The notes below the pieces were generated by a model that saw only the letters and a list, made by a program, of their open reading frames with translations, did no database searches and was not told where the DNA came from. A stretch of DNA of 64,000 nucleotides from Oscillospiraceae bacterium (lineage in GTDB: Bacteria; Bacillota; Clostridia; Oscillospirales; SIG627). Numbering within the stretch: the first letter of the stretch is position 1; each line of letters starts with the position of its first letter. The stretch covers positions 34,238-98,237 of the forward strand of contig SVTV01000006.1 in NCBI GenBank assembly GCA_015063605.1, in the 5' to 3' direction. This document shows, one piece after another, positions 26,845 through 36,921 of the stretch. Made by a program: the position numbers and the translations under genes.

Positions 26845-27084
26845 ATGGATAGAGAACAGAAAAACTTTAAGAACAGAAAGAGAAAAAAAGTATGTGCTTT
26901 CTGTGCTGACAAAATCGAGCATATTGATTACAAAGATGCTAACAGACTTCGCAAATTCATTTCCGAGAGAGCAAAGATACTCCCCAGAAGAATAACAGGT
27001 ACATGTGCAAAGCATCAGAGACAGCTTACCATCGCTGTTAAGAGAGCTCGTCAGATAGCTATATTGCCTTACATCAGCGACTAA
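26845..27084 (+). CDS. rpsR: Ribosomal protein S18
   Basis: A 79-residue basic protein with the S18 core ([28 protein letters not shown]). Cys residues in CAFCADK and TGTCAKH indicate the zinc-binding (C+) form. The ribosome-binding site ACAAGGAGGTTT is strong. It binds S6 and could contribute to autoregulation through the operon leader. Confidence 0.97.
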   Translation: MDREQKNFKNRKRKKVCAFCADKIEHIDYKDANRLRKFISERAKILPRRITGTCAKHQRQLTIAVKRARQIAILPYISD

Positions 27085-27103
27085 GATATAAGGGAGAAGA
27101 ATT

Positions 27104-27340
27104 ATGGATGTTTTTGTAACCATTCTTTGCGTTTTTCTCATAATCTTCGCTATCGCTATTACAGTATTGGTTTCCATGCAGTCCGGTAAGAACACAGGAA
27201 TGTCCGCTATTTCCGGAAATTCCGATACATTCTACGGCAAAGCAAAGAGCAAGCAGAAGGAAGCTATTCTTTCCAAGCTCACAACCATACTTTCCATAGT
27301 TTTCGTTATTGTTGCTATAGTAGTTTATATTCTCCAGTAA
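27104..27340 (+). CDS. secG: Preprotein translocase subunit SecG
   Basis: A 78-residue protein with two membrane helices (about residues 3-22 and 56-76) separated by the typical SecG loop, including VLVSMQSGKNTGMSAISG. SecG stabilises the SecYE channel during export. Its place as the last gene of the ribosomal/ssb operon, 19 bases after rpsR, is less usual than the enolase or rnr neighbourhood, but it sits directly before the terminator. Confidence 0.93.
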   Translation: MDVFVTILCVFLIIFAIAITVLVSMQSGKNTGMSAISGNSDTFYGKAKSKQKEAILSKLTTILSIVFVIVAIVVYILQ

Positions 27341-27391
27341 TCGCAAACATATTGGTAATAATAAGCTTATAATTAAGTGAATAACGCACTT

Positions 27392-27421
27392 GGGATCCGC
27401 ACAAAAATGCGGATCCCTTTT
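27392..27421 (+). terminator. Intrinsic terminator of the rpsF operon
   Basis: GGGATCCGCA (27392-27401) and TGCGGATCCC (27408-27417) form a perfect 10-bp stem with a 6-base loop, followed by TTTTCTTTTT. Confidence 0.95.
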
Positions 27422-27435
27422 CTTTTTGCTCTTAT

Positions 27436-28764
27436 TTATGCGCAATATTCCTTTATTACTCTTACAAGGAGATCATTGAGCTTTTCCACATTGTGATCTC
27501 CGACCGAGGCATCTATATGATCCCCGCCGACACCGCTGTCATTCGTAAGGAATATATATGTTCCTCCCGTTACCGCAGCCATCGTTCTGAGAAGATATTC
27601 CGTTTCCTTATCGACACCGCTTGAAGCTATAGGCATCACACGTATGCCTTTTTCAGAAGCGTTTAAAACAGTATTATACATTTTCTCCACACTTCCCTCT
27701 CTGTCCGAATGAGGAGGCGCATCGAGAACGAAAAACATAAGCTTGATCGAATCTTCATCCCATTGATGCGTATCGACAGCGTTTTCAAAAGCTTCATCAA
27801 CAGCCTCAGGATAATCTCCGCCGCCGTCGGCACGCTGCTCGGTCAGATTTTTAATTGCTTCATTGACATCGTTATTAAATTTAAAATATCTTACTGTGTA
27901 TTCATCACCGTGGTCTCTGTAGAAATTTACAGATAAGCGTATATCCATATTTTTATATTCCTCGGAAACACGAAGTATAACGTCCTTCAGCTCTTCCTGA
28001 AGGTATGACAGTTCATCTCCCATCGATCCCGTGGTATCTATCATGAACATAAGGTCGAGCTTCTTCTTATTTTCGGAAGCTTCTTCAGATATGTCTAATG
28101 TTACCGGCTCTTCGATCGTACCAAGTGTGTATTCGCCGCTGACATCTCCCAAGGCATAAACGATCTTTGCGGGCTTTGATCCGCCTTTTTCGGATGCAAG
28201 ATCATAAAACATATATGCATTTCCGTCATGATCGGATACTCCGTTCCAAAGTACGGTACCGTTTTCATCGGTCAAAGTAAGCTTTACACCGCTTAGTGCT
28301 TTTTCACCGCTGACAGTATTGACCGCGATTCGGTGGGACGGAAACATATTCCACGTCTTCATATAGCTGTACCACTCATTTTGATTGAGAAGCTTTAAAA
28401 ACTCGGCATAATTACTGTTATCTCTCCACTCGCCTGCCGTAAGAGTGCCTGCGCTGATATTTGTATTTTCGGAAGGTTCGGAGGGCATATACGGCTCTCT
28501 TTCAACCTCGTCTTTCTCTTCTGAAAAATCCTTTCCCGACGGTGCCATACCCGCTCCGCTCAATTCCGTTTCCGCATCAGCCATCATGTCCCTTGAACCG
28601 GAAAATATTCCGTCGAAAACAGAATTTTTATCACGATGTACAATTTCCCCGTCTTCATTTTTCACTTCACCGTTTTTTTCTCCGATGACAGCAGTTGTAC
28701 CGCAGGAAAAAAGCATAGACGTGCTGATAATAAGCGCGAGTGCAGAAAGAATGATCTTTTTCAT
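27436..28764 (-). CDS. von Willebrand factor type A domain lipoprotein
   Basis: A 442-residue lipoprotein with lipobox LFSC after the signal peptide. A 100-residue Glu/Ser/Pro-rich linker follows, then a small beta-domain (about 130-230, KLTLTDENGTVLWNG, like a carboxypeptidase-regulatory or Ig-like fold), then a vWA domain from about residue 235. The MIDAS motif reads DTTGSMG, with Thr in place of the first Ser of DxSxS, which is common and compatible with metal binding. ATG is preceded by AAAGGAGTAAATACA. It is likely a surface adhesion or complex-assembly protein; partner unknown. Confidence 0.85.
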   Translation of the reverse strand: MKKIILSALALIISTSMLFSCGTTAVIGEKNGEVKNEDGEIVHRDKNSVFDGIFSGSRDMMADAETELSGAGMAPSGKDFSEEKDEVEREPYMPSEPSENTNISAGTLTAGEWRDNSNYAEFLKLLNQNEWYSYMKTWNMFPSHRIAVNTVSGEKALSGVKLTLTDENGTVLWNGVSDHDGNAYMFYDLASEKGGSKPAKIVYALGDVSGEYTLGTIEEPVTLDISEEASENKKKLDLMFMIDTTGSMGDELSYLQEELKDVILRVSEEYKNMDIRLSVNFYRDHGDEYTVRYFKFNNDVNEAIKNLTEQRADGGGDYPEAVDEAFENAVDTHQWDEDSIKLMFFVLDAPPHSDREGSVEKMYNTVLNASEKGIRVMPIASSGVDKETEYLLRTMAAVTGGTYIFLTNDSGVGGDHIDASVGDHNVEKLNDLLVRVIKEYCA

Positions 28765-28832
28765 TGTATTTACTCCTTTATTTGTTTTATATCGTTTAGA
28801 CTACCCGTATTAAACAAAAGTTCCACAAAGAT

Positions 28833-28875
28833 AAAAAAATACGGGATCACTTCATACAAGCTTGAAGCGACCCCG
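28833..28875 (-). terminator. Intrinsic terminator after the first lyase gene
   Basis: A 13-bp stem (28842-28854 with 28863-28875); two plus-strand mismatches become G-U pairs in minus-strand RNA. It is followed by an uninterrupted T run (28833-28839), separating the lyase operon from the vWA gene. Confidence 0.88.
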
Positions 28876-28883
28876 ATTTTTTA

Positions 28884-31862
28884 TCAGATCATATACGAAA
28901 GCGGTATTGAAAACGTATCGTTTTCGCTTATATCGTAATTATATCCCTTACTGAAATCGTAAGGATCCTTGTATGAAGATATTGCGGTTACATCTCCTAT
29001 ATCAAGCTCAAAATGATCTTTACAAAATTGTGCCGACAATATCTTATAGCACGGATTCTTGGGTGAGTTATTTTTTACATATAAATATCTTCCCGAAAGC
29101 ATCTCGGGAGTTACTTTTTCCGCGTTATTAAATTTTACCCTGATAAAATTCTTATCCGTAAGTTCTTTTGTGAAAGATAAGACAGTACCCGTAAGATGCG
29201 ATATAATATCTTTTCCGTTGACAGATGAGCAGTCATTTGCATATATGGATAACTTGCCTTTGTTATCTTGGGAAAATACGGCAAAAAAGCCTCTGAAGCT
29301 GTATTTTCCGTCTATAATATACTCTTTTGTGTGATCGTTCGAATCGTTATACACTACGACGTCGCATCTTCCGTTATTAAGCTTTATTTTAAGTGCAATG
29401 ACCGTATCATCGTCAATAACACATGAATCAAGCTCCACAGCCGCTCTTTCGATAGATTCTATAAACGGCTCATTATCCGTATACGGTTCAAACACAGCGG
29501 TAAACAAGGATGAAAGATCACCGCTATCACATTTATTTTCAACGAAAACGTATTCGAGTTCGGAAGGATTCCCGGGCTTATTTCTCGGAGGAGTACCGAC
29601 AGCAAGTGTTACACCTCCGTATCCTCCTGTCATGTGCATTCTGAGATGAACGTTTTCAACCTCCGAGGCTCCCCACGTATCTTTTAGCGCCCAATCGATC
29701 ATAAAGCCTTCCTTACGGAAATTTCCGCGGCGCACCTTTGTAAAATATTGGTATCCCGAAGGATCATTTACTGCCCCCCATTCAACATTGTGTGAGAGCA
29801 TAGTACCGACATATTCTCCGCTTTCATTCTTTTGGTGGAGCATATCCAAGCCCTCACAAGCATACGAAGCTGATTCTGCGGAATGGAAAATATACTTATG
29901 GTTATTTCCGCCCTTTACTGAGAAGAAATCGACACCATAAGACCGTGACTCATTGACCTTTATCAGCGCAGAGGTCCTCTTATAATCCAATACCTCTTCG
30001 TATACATTCGGAGCTTCCGAATTTACAAGCTTTACAAATTCACCCGAATCAAAGTGAAGTGATCTTCCGCTCCATATTCCCTTTTGCTCCCTGTCATTGA
30101 CCATGACGGTATTATGACTTACGGTATGATGAACAAAGTATTTCCGCATCATGTCAAAAGCATCCTTGTACTCGGGAGTGCCGAGATCGGGAGACAGATT
30201 AAGTCCGAAGGCATACAGACCAAGGTCGAGACTGTTTAAATGACCGTGACCTGTTGTTCTGCCGTAGTACATCGTCAATGCAGTTCCGTTCGTGTCACCG
30301 TCCTGCAGAATACCCATACCGTATCCTGTCAGATCATTGGAATTACCGCGAAGTGTTCCCTTTTCTTCTACTATTTTCTTTATGTGTTCTATATAAGATT
30401 CGGGATCGTCGTCTGTAAGGTCTCTCGGAAGCTTATCAAGATCATTCTTGCAGGCAGTCAATGCAGACTGTGCGAATATGTCATCGCCGTACTTTTTAAA
30501 GGCGGCAACGCAAGTCTCAAGATTTAAGAATAGCTCCGGATTGCCCGCATGGGAGGCATCCCCCACATTAGGAGTATACTTTCCCGAAATTATCAGCTTC
30601 TGCATTCCCGTAAGCATCTTTTTGAATTTGTGATTTCCAAATATATCATAAGAAATATCCGTACCCGAAATCGTATATCCGTCAAGGATCTTTACCAGAG
30701 GAAGTAATTCTTCTATCCATACGGAATTGTAAAACGGTGACGCTTCGTTTCCAAATCCGTCTCTGTCTACATCCCTGACGAGAAGATTGCTTACATTTCC
30801 GCCGTCAACTCTTGAGTCATACTTGATCTCTCCCGTTTTAAAGACAAAATCAAGCATTTCCTTTGTATGCTCTGCATGATCTAAAACAACAGCCGCCAAC
30901 CCCAACGTTCTTTGGTGAAGACCGTTGTTACCGAGCATCTGAGCGTGCTTTACTGCGGGAAGTATCTGAAGAATAAGTCCCTGCTCAATATTGCACATTA
31001 TATCGGTGTAACTATTCTTTTCTCCTTTGGAGCGGAAAAATATAAACTTTCGGGCTTCTTCACTCATTGTGCCGAAAGCAGGAAAAATGAGATCATAAGC
31101 CGTTATATACGGAACGAGATATATGCATTCTTCTATACGTCCTGCAAGCTTTCCCTGTCCTTCTCCGCCGTGCTGAAGATAAAATCCCCTTGCGGGAGTA
31201 TATTCCCTTATATCAAGCGTGGGATAAATATCGGACGCTCTGTCAAGAAGAATTATTGCCGCATCGGCATACTTCTGTTCACCGGTGTAAAGGTACGCCT
31301 TACAAAGAGGAGTAAGAAGCTCTCTCGGTATATACGTTGCCCACCGTGTACAGTTTATATAAGCAACATGAGAATAAATATTACCCTCATCGGTAGTAAA
31401 GCCGTACCCGTCATCGACGCCCCAAGATTCACCTTTTTCGGGACAGATGATATTTTTAAGATATCTTTTATCACCCTTACCGATCACAAAACTGCCGTTC
31501 TCATCAAGAGACGATTTATAATAAGATGCAAAATCATTTGTCGGAAATACCGCATTACAATTGGGACAAACGCATTTCCAATCGTTGTTTTCTATATCCA
31601 CCTTATAGTATTGAGTAACAAAACCGCAGTTCAAACATCCCTTCGGGTGTCTTATGTAGCTTGAGCGGGGAAGATCCTGAGTTGTAAAAAGAGATCTGAG
31701 ATAATCGTACCCCATAAGGCATATTTCATCGGCTCTTTTTATCACCTTTTCCTTTTCTTCCCGTGCCCATTTATATCCGTTAATATTTCTGCGTATATTC
31801 TCACGCATTTTTTCTGTGTAATAAGATACGTTCTTTTTTAACGGAGTTCTGTGTGTTATCAT
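28884..31862 (-). CDS. Heparinase II/III-like polysaccharide lyase A
   Basis: A 992-residue protein without signal peptide. An N-terminal (alpha/alpha) toroid occupies about residues 1-520. The Hepar_II_III-type beta-sandwich follows, with the family motif YYGRTTGHGHLNSLDLG near residue 540 and HNTVMVND near 580. A zinc-ribbon-like module with CLNC (76-79) and CPNC (99-102) is inserted near the N-terminus. The family cleaves uronic-acid polysaccharides by beta-elimination; which polymer is not evident. The start has AAAGGG about 13 bases upstream. It follows lyase B by 43 bases in one transcript ending at the terminator just downstream. Cytoplasmic location would mean that it acts on imported oligosaccharides. 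Confidence 0.85.
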   Translation of the reverse strand: MITHRTPLKKNVSYYTEKMRENIRRNINGYKWAREEKEKVIKRADEICLMGYDYLRSLFTTQDLPRSSYIRHPKGCLNCGFVTQYYKVDIENNDWKCVCPNCNAVFPTNDFASYYKSSLDENGSFVIGKGDKRYLKNIICPEKGESWGVDDGYGFTTDEGNIYSHVAYINCTRWATYIPRELLTPLCKAYLYTGEQKYADAAIILLDRASDIYPTLDIREYTPARGFYLQHGGEGQGKLAGRIEECIYLVPYITAYDLIFPAFGTMSEEARKFIFFRSKGEKNSYTDIMCNIEQGLILQILPAVKHAQMLGNNGLHQRTLGLAAVVLDHAEHTKEMLDFVFKTGEIKYDSRVDGGNVSNLLVRDVDRDGFGNEASPFYNSVWIEELLPLVKILDGYTISGTDISYDIFGNHKFKKMLTGMQKLIISGKYTPNVGDASHAGNPELFLNLETCVAAFKKYGDDIFAQSALTACKNDLDKLPRDLTDDDPESYIEHIKKIVEEKGTLRGNSNDLTGYGMGILQDGDTNGTALTMYYGRTTGHGHLNSLDLGLYAFGLNLSPDLGTPEYKDAFDMMRKYFVHHTVSHNTVMVNDREQKGIWSGRSLHFDSGEFVKLVNSEAPNVYEEVLDYKRTSALIKVNESRSYGVDFFSVKGGNNHKYIFHSAESASYACEGLDMLHQKNESGEYVGTMLSHNVEWGAVNDPSGYQYFTKVRRGNFRKEGFMIDWALKDTWGASEVENVHLRMHMTGGYGGVTLAVGTPPRNKPGNPSELEYVFVENKCDSGDLSSLFTAVFEPYTDNEPFIESIERAAVELDSCVIDDDTVIALKIKLNNGRCDVVVYNDSNDHTKEYIIDGKYSFRGFFAVFSQDNKGKLSIYANDCSSVNGKDIISHLTGTVLSFTKELTDKNFIRVKFNNAEKVTPEMLSGRYLYVKNNSPKNPCYKILSAQFCKDHFELDIGDVTAISSYKDPYDFSKGYNYDISENDTFSIPLSYMI

Positions 31863-31905
31863 ATTTACGTCTATCCCTTTTTAAGCTTTTTGTATAAAAA
31901 CAGAC

Positions 31906-34884
31906 CTATCTTTTTATGCAAAATGACAGAGGTATTGCAAATTCGTCGCCCTCGGATATATCATAAAGATAACCTTTGGATAGATCGGAAGGATCGGCAT
32001 ATGCACAAGTAAGAGTTATATCTCCTATATCAAGCTTATAGTATTCCCCTTGCTTTTCAGCGGAAAGTATCTTATACGACGGATTCTTTATCGATTCATT
32101 GTCAACGTTTATGTATCTTCCGACAAGATCACTTTCGGAGATTTCACCTTTCAATTTGACCGTTATTTCGTTTTTGTCTGTCAATTCCTTTGTGAAGGAG
32201 ACGATCTCACCGGAAAAATGCGGAGTCAGAGAAATATCGCAGATCTTCGTTGAATCCATTGCATATATTCTTTTGCTTCCGTCTTTATCAACAGATATAA
32301 CGCCGAAAAATCCTTTGAATAAATACTTTTCGTCTATAATATACTCTTTATCTCTTATTGCTGAATCGTTATATATAATATAATCGATACGTCCGTTTTT
32401 CATTGTGACCTTCAAAGTCTTTACGGGTATATCACAAGCGCCCTCGGAGACTCTGACAAAAGCATATTCAACAGTATCTATGTAACTGCCGCATTTATCG
32501 TAAGGCTCTATTACAGATGTAAACAGAGAAGAAAGCTCCTCTTCGCCTTTTCTTTCAACAAAAACGTATTCAAGTTCAGTTGGGTTACCCGTCATATTTC
32601 TCGGTGGAGTACCCACCGCAAGCATCACTTTATCGAAGCTTCCAACCATATGAAGCTTCATATGGATGCCCTCCGATTCCGCAGTATCCCATGTATCTTT
32701 CAACGACCAATCTACGGAAAAATCTCCTTTGGGAGAATCATCTCTTCTGACCTTTGTCAGATACTGTCTGCCGCTGTCATCATTGACCTCGCCCCACCCA
32801 ATATTTTCGGAAAGAAGAGTTCCTTTATAGTTACCGTTTTCATCGGTCTGCTTAATCAAGGAAAGACCCTCGGTTTCATAAGAATCGGATTCGGCGGCGT
32901 GGAAAATGTATGTATGCTCCTTACCTCCCGCAACGGAGAAAAAGTCTACGGCATAAGACACATTGTCATCATAGCTTATAAGCGCACTCGTTCTTTTAAA
33001 TCGTTTTATACCGGAATATGCCTTAAATTCATTGCTTGCAAGCTTAACAAAGCTTCCCGAATCAAAATGAGATGTTCGTCCGCCCCATACTCCTTCTTGC
33101 TTCTTACCGCCTATAATGACCGTATTATGGCTTATGGTATGATGAATGAAGTACCTTCGCATCATGTCATAGGCATCCTTATACTCGGGAGTACCGAGAT
33201 CGGGAGAAAGATTTATACCGTAAGCATAGAGTCCCAGATCAAGTGCATTTAAGTGACCGTGTCCCGACGTCCTGCCATAGTACATGGTGAGAGCTGTTTT
33301 ATCGTTTATACTTTTATCGGTATTCTGCAAAACAGCCATTCCGTATCCCGTAAGGTTATCGGAGTATACGGGAAAATCACTGCAGGCTTCGGTTGCAATA
33401 CGTTTGATATCCTCTATATATTCTTCGGGATTCTCGTCCTTGATATCCTTGGGAAGCTTATCAAGATCATGACCGACCACTTCGTACAGAGCCAAGGCAA
33501 GTTCTTCGGTTCTGTATCTTTTGAAGCCCACGATATATGCTTCACGGCTCATAGCTCTTTGAGGATTACCGGTTTTGAAAGCATCGCCTATATTCGGAGA
33601 AAACTTTCCGGATATTATAAGCTTCTCCATAGCACTGAACATTTTCTTGAATTTCACGTTACCGAGAATATCATAGGATATATCCGTTCCCGTTATTTTA
33701 TATCCGTCCAATATCTGCGCAGAAAGCAGAAAGCATTCAACCCAGCCGGCATTGTATGCCAACGACGCCTCATTTCCGATTCCGTCTCTGTCTACATCCC
33801 TTACAAGCAGGTCGTTTACATTTCCGCCTTCAATCCTTTTTGTTGACACAAAACCGCTTCGGAACACGAAATCAAAAATTTCCTTCGACACTTCCTTATG
33901 ATCGAGAACCACAGCGGCAAGTGCAAGAGTTGTCTGATGGTAACCGTTGTTACCTCTTATCTTTCCTGTTTTGACCGCAGGAAGCATCTGAAGGATAAAG
34001 CCGTTTTCTATATTGCACATTATGTCGATATGATCTGATTTCGTCCCCTTTGACTTTTTACAGATATAATCAAGAGTCTCTCTGCTCATATTCTCGAAAG
34101 CGGGATATATGAGATCATATGCCTCCAGATATGGATCAACATAAATGCATTCCTCTATGCATCCCGCTATTTTCCCCTGACCTCCTCCGCCGTGGGCAAG
34201 ATATAAGCCTCGCTCGGGGGTATAATCAACTATATCAAGCTCGGGATAAAGATCGGAAGCTCTGTCAAGAAGGAGTATCGCTCGATCGGCATACTTCTGC
34301 TCGCCTGTATACACATACGCCTTGCATAACGGAAGCAAAAGCTTTCTCGGAACGTATCTCGCCCATCTTTCAACGGCAATATACGCCGCATAGGGATAAG
34401 CTTCGCCGTTATCACTCTTATAGCCGAAGCCGTCATCCACTCCCCATCCTTCGCCTTTTTCGGGATAAAGGATATTTTTAAGATATTTTTTGTCACCTTT
34501 CCCGGGAATAAAATTGCCATGTTCGTCAAGAGAAGACTTATAATAAGATTCGAAATCATTCGTTGGGAATGTCATACCGCACTCGGGACATACGCATTTC
34601 CACTCGACGGAGCCGCAAGGCACAGTATAGTGATACTGCAATCCTCCGCAATTAATGCACCCGTGGACATTTCTGAAATAGCTGCTCCTGGGCATATCCT
34701 GTGTAGGCAAAAGAGACCACAGATGATCGTAATCAAGCTTACATGCCTCTTCGGCTGCAGCGACAGTATTATCTCTTTCCTTTTTTGCCCAATCGTATTT
34801 TTCTATGTTTCTGAGAATATTATTCCGTATTCTTTCACTGTAATAGGATACATTTTTCTTCAAGGGGGAAATACTTTCTTTCAT
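31906..34884 (-). CDS. Heparinase II/III-like polysaccharide lyase B
   Basis: A 992-residue paralogue of lyase A, collinear from end to end. It shares KKNVSYY at the start, the Cys pairs CINC and CPEC in the zinc-ribbon-like module, and the catalytic region YYGRTSGHGHLNALDLG and HNTVIIGG. ATG 34884 (MKESISPLKK) is preferred over ATG 34896 because AGAAAGGATG overlaps the earlier codon. No signal peptide, so it is probably intracellular. It lies between the GH71/99-like lipoprotein gene (34 bases upstream) and lyase A in one operon. Confidence 0.85.
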   Translation of the reverse strand: MKESISPLKKNVSYYSERIRNNILRNIEKYDWAKKERDNTVAAAEEACKLDYDHLWSLLPTQDMPRSSYFRNVHGCINCGGLQYHYTVPCGSVEWKCVCPECGMTFPTNDFESYYKSSLDEHGNFIPGKGDKKYLKNILYPEKGEGWGVDDGFGYKSDNGEAYPYAAYIAVERWARYVPRKLLLPLCKAYVYTGEQKYADRAILLLDRASDLYPELDIVDYTPERGLYLAHGGGGQGKIAGCIEECIYVDPYLEAYDLIYPAFENMSRETLDYICKKSKGTKSDHIDIMCNIENGFILQMLPAVKTGKIRGNNGYHQTTLALAAVVLDHKEVSKEIFDFVFRSGFVSTKRIEGGNVNDLLVRDVDRDGIGNEASLAYNAGWVECFLLSAQILDGYKITGTDISYDILGNVKFKKMFSAMEKLIISGKFSPNIGDAFKTGNPQRAMSREAYIVGFKRYRTEELALALYEVVGHDLDKLPKDIKDENPEEYIEDIKRIATEACSDFPVYSDNLTGYGMAVLQNTDKSINDKTALTMYYGRTSGHGHLNALDLGLYAYGINLSPDLGTPEYKDAYDMMRRYFIHHTISHNTVIIGGKKQEGVWGGRTSHFDSGSFVKLASNEFKAYSGIKRFKRTSALISYDDNVSYAVDFFSVAGGKEHTYIFHAAESDSYETEGLSLIKQTDENGNYKGTLLSENIGWGEVNDDSGRQYLTKVRRDDSPKGDFSVDWSLKDTWDTAESEGIHMKLHMVGSFDKVMLAVGTPPRNMTGNPTELEYVFVERKGEEELSSLFTSVIEPYDKCGSYIDTVEYAFVRVSEGACDIPVKTLKVTMKNGRIDYIIYNDSAIRDKEYIIDEKYLFKGFFGVISVDKDGSKRIYAMDSTKICDISLTPHFSGEIVSFTKELTDKNEITVKLKGEISESDLVGRYINVDNESIKNPSYKILSAEKQGEYYKLDIGDITLTCAYADPSDLSKGYLYDISEGDEFAIPLSFCIKR

Positions 34885-34918
34885 AGCTTTGTACATCCTT
34901 TCTAAAAAGTTCGTGATA

Positions 34919-36706
34919 TTACTTCAAGCTGAATGAATAATTCAGCCTTCCGTATGGCGCACTGTCGCCCGTAGTATAAAGTGACATAATGTCTGCCGTA
35001 AGATCCACATTATCCGTTGCTTTAATTTCAAATGAATCCGTAAAGAAATCCTTGGAAACGGAATACTGTATCTGATTTTCATATATGACAACAGAAGCTG
35101 CACCCTCAACCTCAGCACCATCCGTTGTGAGTTTTTCTATATTTGCAAAGCTAACGTCCCTCGAACGATTGATAACGTAATGGTAACCGCACGGGCTTGA
35201 AACTTCACCGTCATTTCTGATCCAGAGGTTCATCCATTTATCATCAGAAGCCTCAGTGATCTTTTCCGCTGTTGTAACGAGGATATGTACGTTTTTATCA
35301 TCCTGAGCCACACGGATAGAAGTTATGTCATTGATCTTTGTATCGTTCTTATAAACATTGGATCTATCGCAATTGACATGATCTCTTGATTTTACACCCG
35401 AAAAGTCGGTGACACCCGATGTCACATCATTCCACGCATCTGAGATATAATCACTCTTTATCTTAGCATTCTGAACGGAAATACCTTTTCCGCTCTGTCC
35501 GCGGAATTCACGGATATTCTTTATAAGCTGCATATAGAAATTGTCTCCGTAATATCCCGCAATAGGCTCGATATCACGTGAAAACTCCACATCGGCAAGG
35601 TCAAAGAAAACAACAGTCTGACCTATGCCGTCAACCTTTGCAACCAATTTCAAAGCCGCCCACTCGTTCCAGCCGAGAACAAAAGCTATTCTTGCATCGG
35701 ACTTTATGGCAATATCCCACTGCTCCTGAAAATTGGCACCTTCATTTACAAGTTCGGCATTGTTTTCCCCTGCCGCAGAGGTATAACCGCGTCCCCAATT
35801 GGAATTGTAATAATCTTTACCGTTGGGGCTGTTTTTATATTGTACGGATGTGCTCATATGCATACCGTTATTCTGAGCCACAGAAACACTTATAACGCCG
35901 TTATGAACGGGCTGAGGACGTACAAATTCTATCCACGGAAAACCATTTGATTTAAATGACTCATTTGGCCATTGAGAATCTCTGAAATAAAAGAAAGCGG
36001 ATACTTCTCTTGAAAGGTTTCCTCTTTGCTCAGATCGCATAGTAAGCCAAGGTCTTCCCTTCTTATTTCTTCCCTCATCCTCGTCGCAGAACCAAAGCTC
36101 CTTGTATCTTCCATCCTTATACATAAATTCGTACAATTCCGTTACTCTTTCATGGGACTGAGTATTTGTCAAGAACATGATTTTGGGCACCTTATACCCT
36201 TGTGCACGGTAACTTTCCAGGGTTTTCAAAAGCACCTCCAGGGGCTTGGGATAAAAATCGTTATTTGTAGTATCTATAGCCAAAAAATCAAGTCCCATGG
36301 CAATAAACATCTGAACATGCTTATCCACAACCCAGAGGTCGCATTGATTGTAGTAACCGAAAAGAGGCTTTGCAAAGAAATGCATTTTAGTAAAAGGCGA
36401 ACCGCCTCCGGAATATATGACATCATGCTTCATTTTTGACATATCGTATAATCCGTTGAAATAAGGAACGCCTTCATCGGAAAAATAATTACCGAGCCAA
36501 AGTGTATAGAACATGCCTACAAGTCTGCCGTTTGTCTCACCCGCAGGCTCTATTACTCTTCCGAGAGCGTCCACACCGCTTAATGCATATTCAACATTTA
36601 CTCTGTCATTCAACTCATTTATCATTACGTTCTCCCCACTTTCCAACGAACAGGAACAAAGAAGCGATAAAACCATTATTATCGCAAATAACCGCTTTTT
36701 TATCAT
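34919..36706 (-). CDS. GH71/GH99-like lipoprotein with C-terminal binding domain
   Basis: A 595-residue lipoprotein (signal peptide, lipobox LLCSC). Residues ~60-390 resemble the TIM-barrel GH71/GH99-like group: GMFYTLWLGNYF, MGLDFLAIDTTNNDF, KIMFLTNTQSHE and FVLGWNEWAALKL, with the Asp in AIDTTN and Glu in WNEW as likely active-site residues. Residues ~410-595 look like a CBM9/DOMON-like sandwich (SDAWNDVTSGVTDF, DKWMNLWIRNDGE). GH99 enzymes are endo-acting on mannans, but this group is mostly uncharacterised. It is the first gene of the operon with lyases B and A and would act at the cell surface. Confidence 0.72.
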   Translation of the reverse strand: MIKKRLFAIIMVLSLLCSCSLESGENVMINELNDRVNVEYALSGVDALGRVIEPAGETNGRLVGMFYTLWLGNYFSDEGVPYFNGLYDMSKMKHDVIYSGGGSPFTKMHFFAKPLFGYYNQCDLWVVDKHVQMFIAMGLDFLAIDTTNNDFYPKPLEVLLKTLESYRAQGYKVPKIMFLTNTQSHERVTELYEFMYKDGRYKELWFCDEDEGRNKKGRPWLTMRSEQRGNLSREVSAFFYFRDSQWPNESFKSNGFPWIEFVRPQPVHNGVISVSVAQNNGMHMSTSVQYKNSPNGKDYYNSNWGRGYTSAAGENNAELVNEGANFQEQWDIAIKSDARIAFVLGWNEWAALKLVAKVDGIGQTVVFFDLADVEFSRDIEPIAGYYGDNFYMQLIKNIREFRGQSGKGISVQNAKIKSDYISDAWNDVTSGVTDFSGVKSRDHVNCDRSNVYKNDTKINDITSIRVAQDDKNVHILVTTAEKITEASDDKWMNLWIRNDGEVSSPCGYHYVINRSRDVSFANIEKLTTDGAEVEGAASVVIYENQIQYSVSKDFFTDSFEIKATDNVDLTADIMSLYTTGDSAPYGRLNYSFSLK

Positions 36707-36813
36707 ACTATCCCTATATTCTGAAGTCTGCTTTCAGACTTGCATCCTTTCTTTTAGAAAAACGACCATCCGAGCATAAAGAAGTTTCATTTTTCTCATG
36801 ATCTTTATCCGTT

Positions 36814-36842
36814 ATTATAGCAAAATATTTTACATATGTAAA
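36814..36842 (-). promoter_or_regulatory. Promoter of the GH99-like/lyase operon with overlapping palindrome
   Basis: Minus-strand TTTACA and TATAAT with a 17-base spacer, about 107 bases before ATG 36706. The -35 element is embedded in a perfect 14-base palindrome TTTACATATGTAAA (36829-36842), a good candidate for a dimeric regulator. Confidence 0.72.
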
Positions 36843-36862
36843 TAGAAAACATAAAAAACATT

Positions 36863-36900
36863 AAACAAAAACCGCCCGACCCATAGAAGGATCAGACGGT
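36863..36900 (-). terminator. Intrinsic terminator of the secreted lyase gene
   Basis: A 12-bp stem (36871-36882 with 36889-36900) containing G-U pairs in minus-strand RNA, short 6-base loop, followed by TTTTTGTTT. Confidence 0.8.
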
Positions 36901-36921
36901 AAATGTTAAAGAAATGAAACT

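Noticed and set aside
30912..31664. Long open frame antisense to lyase A
   Set aside because: Mirrors the codon pattern of the lyase on the opposite strand and resembles no protein family.
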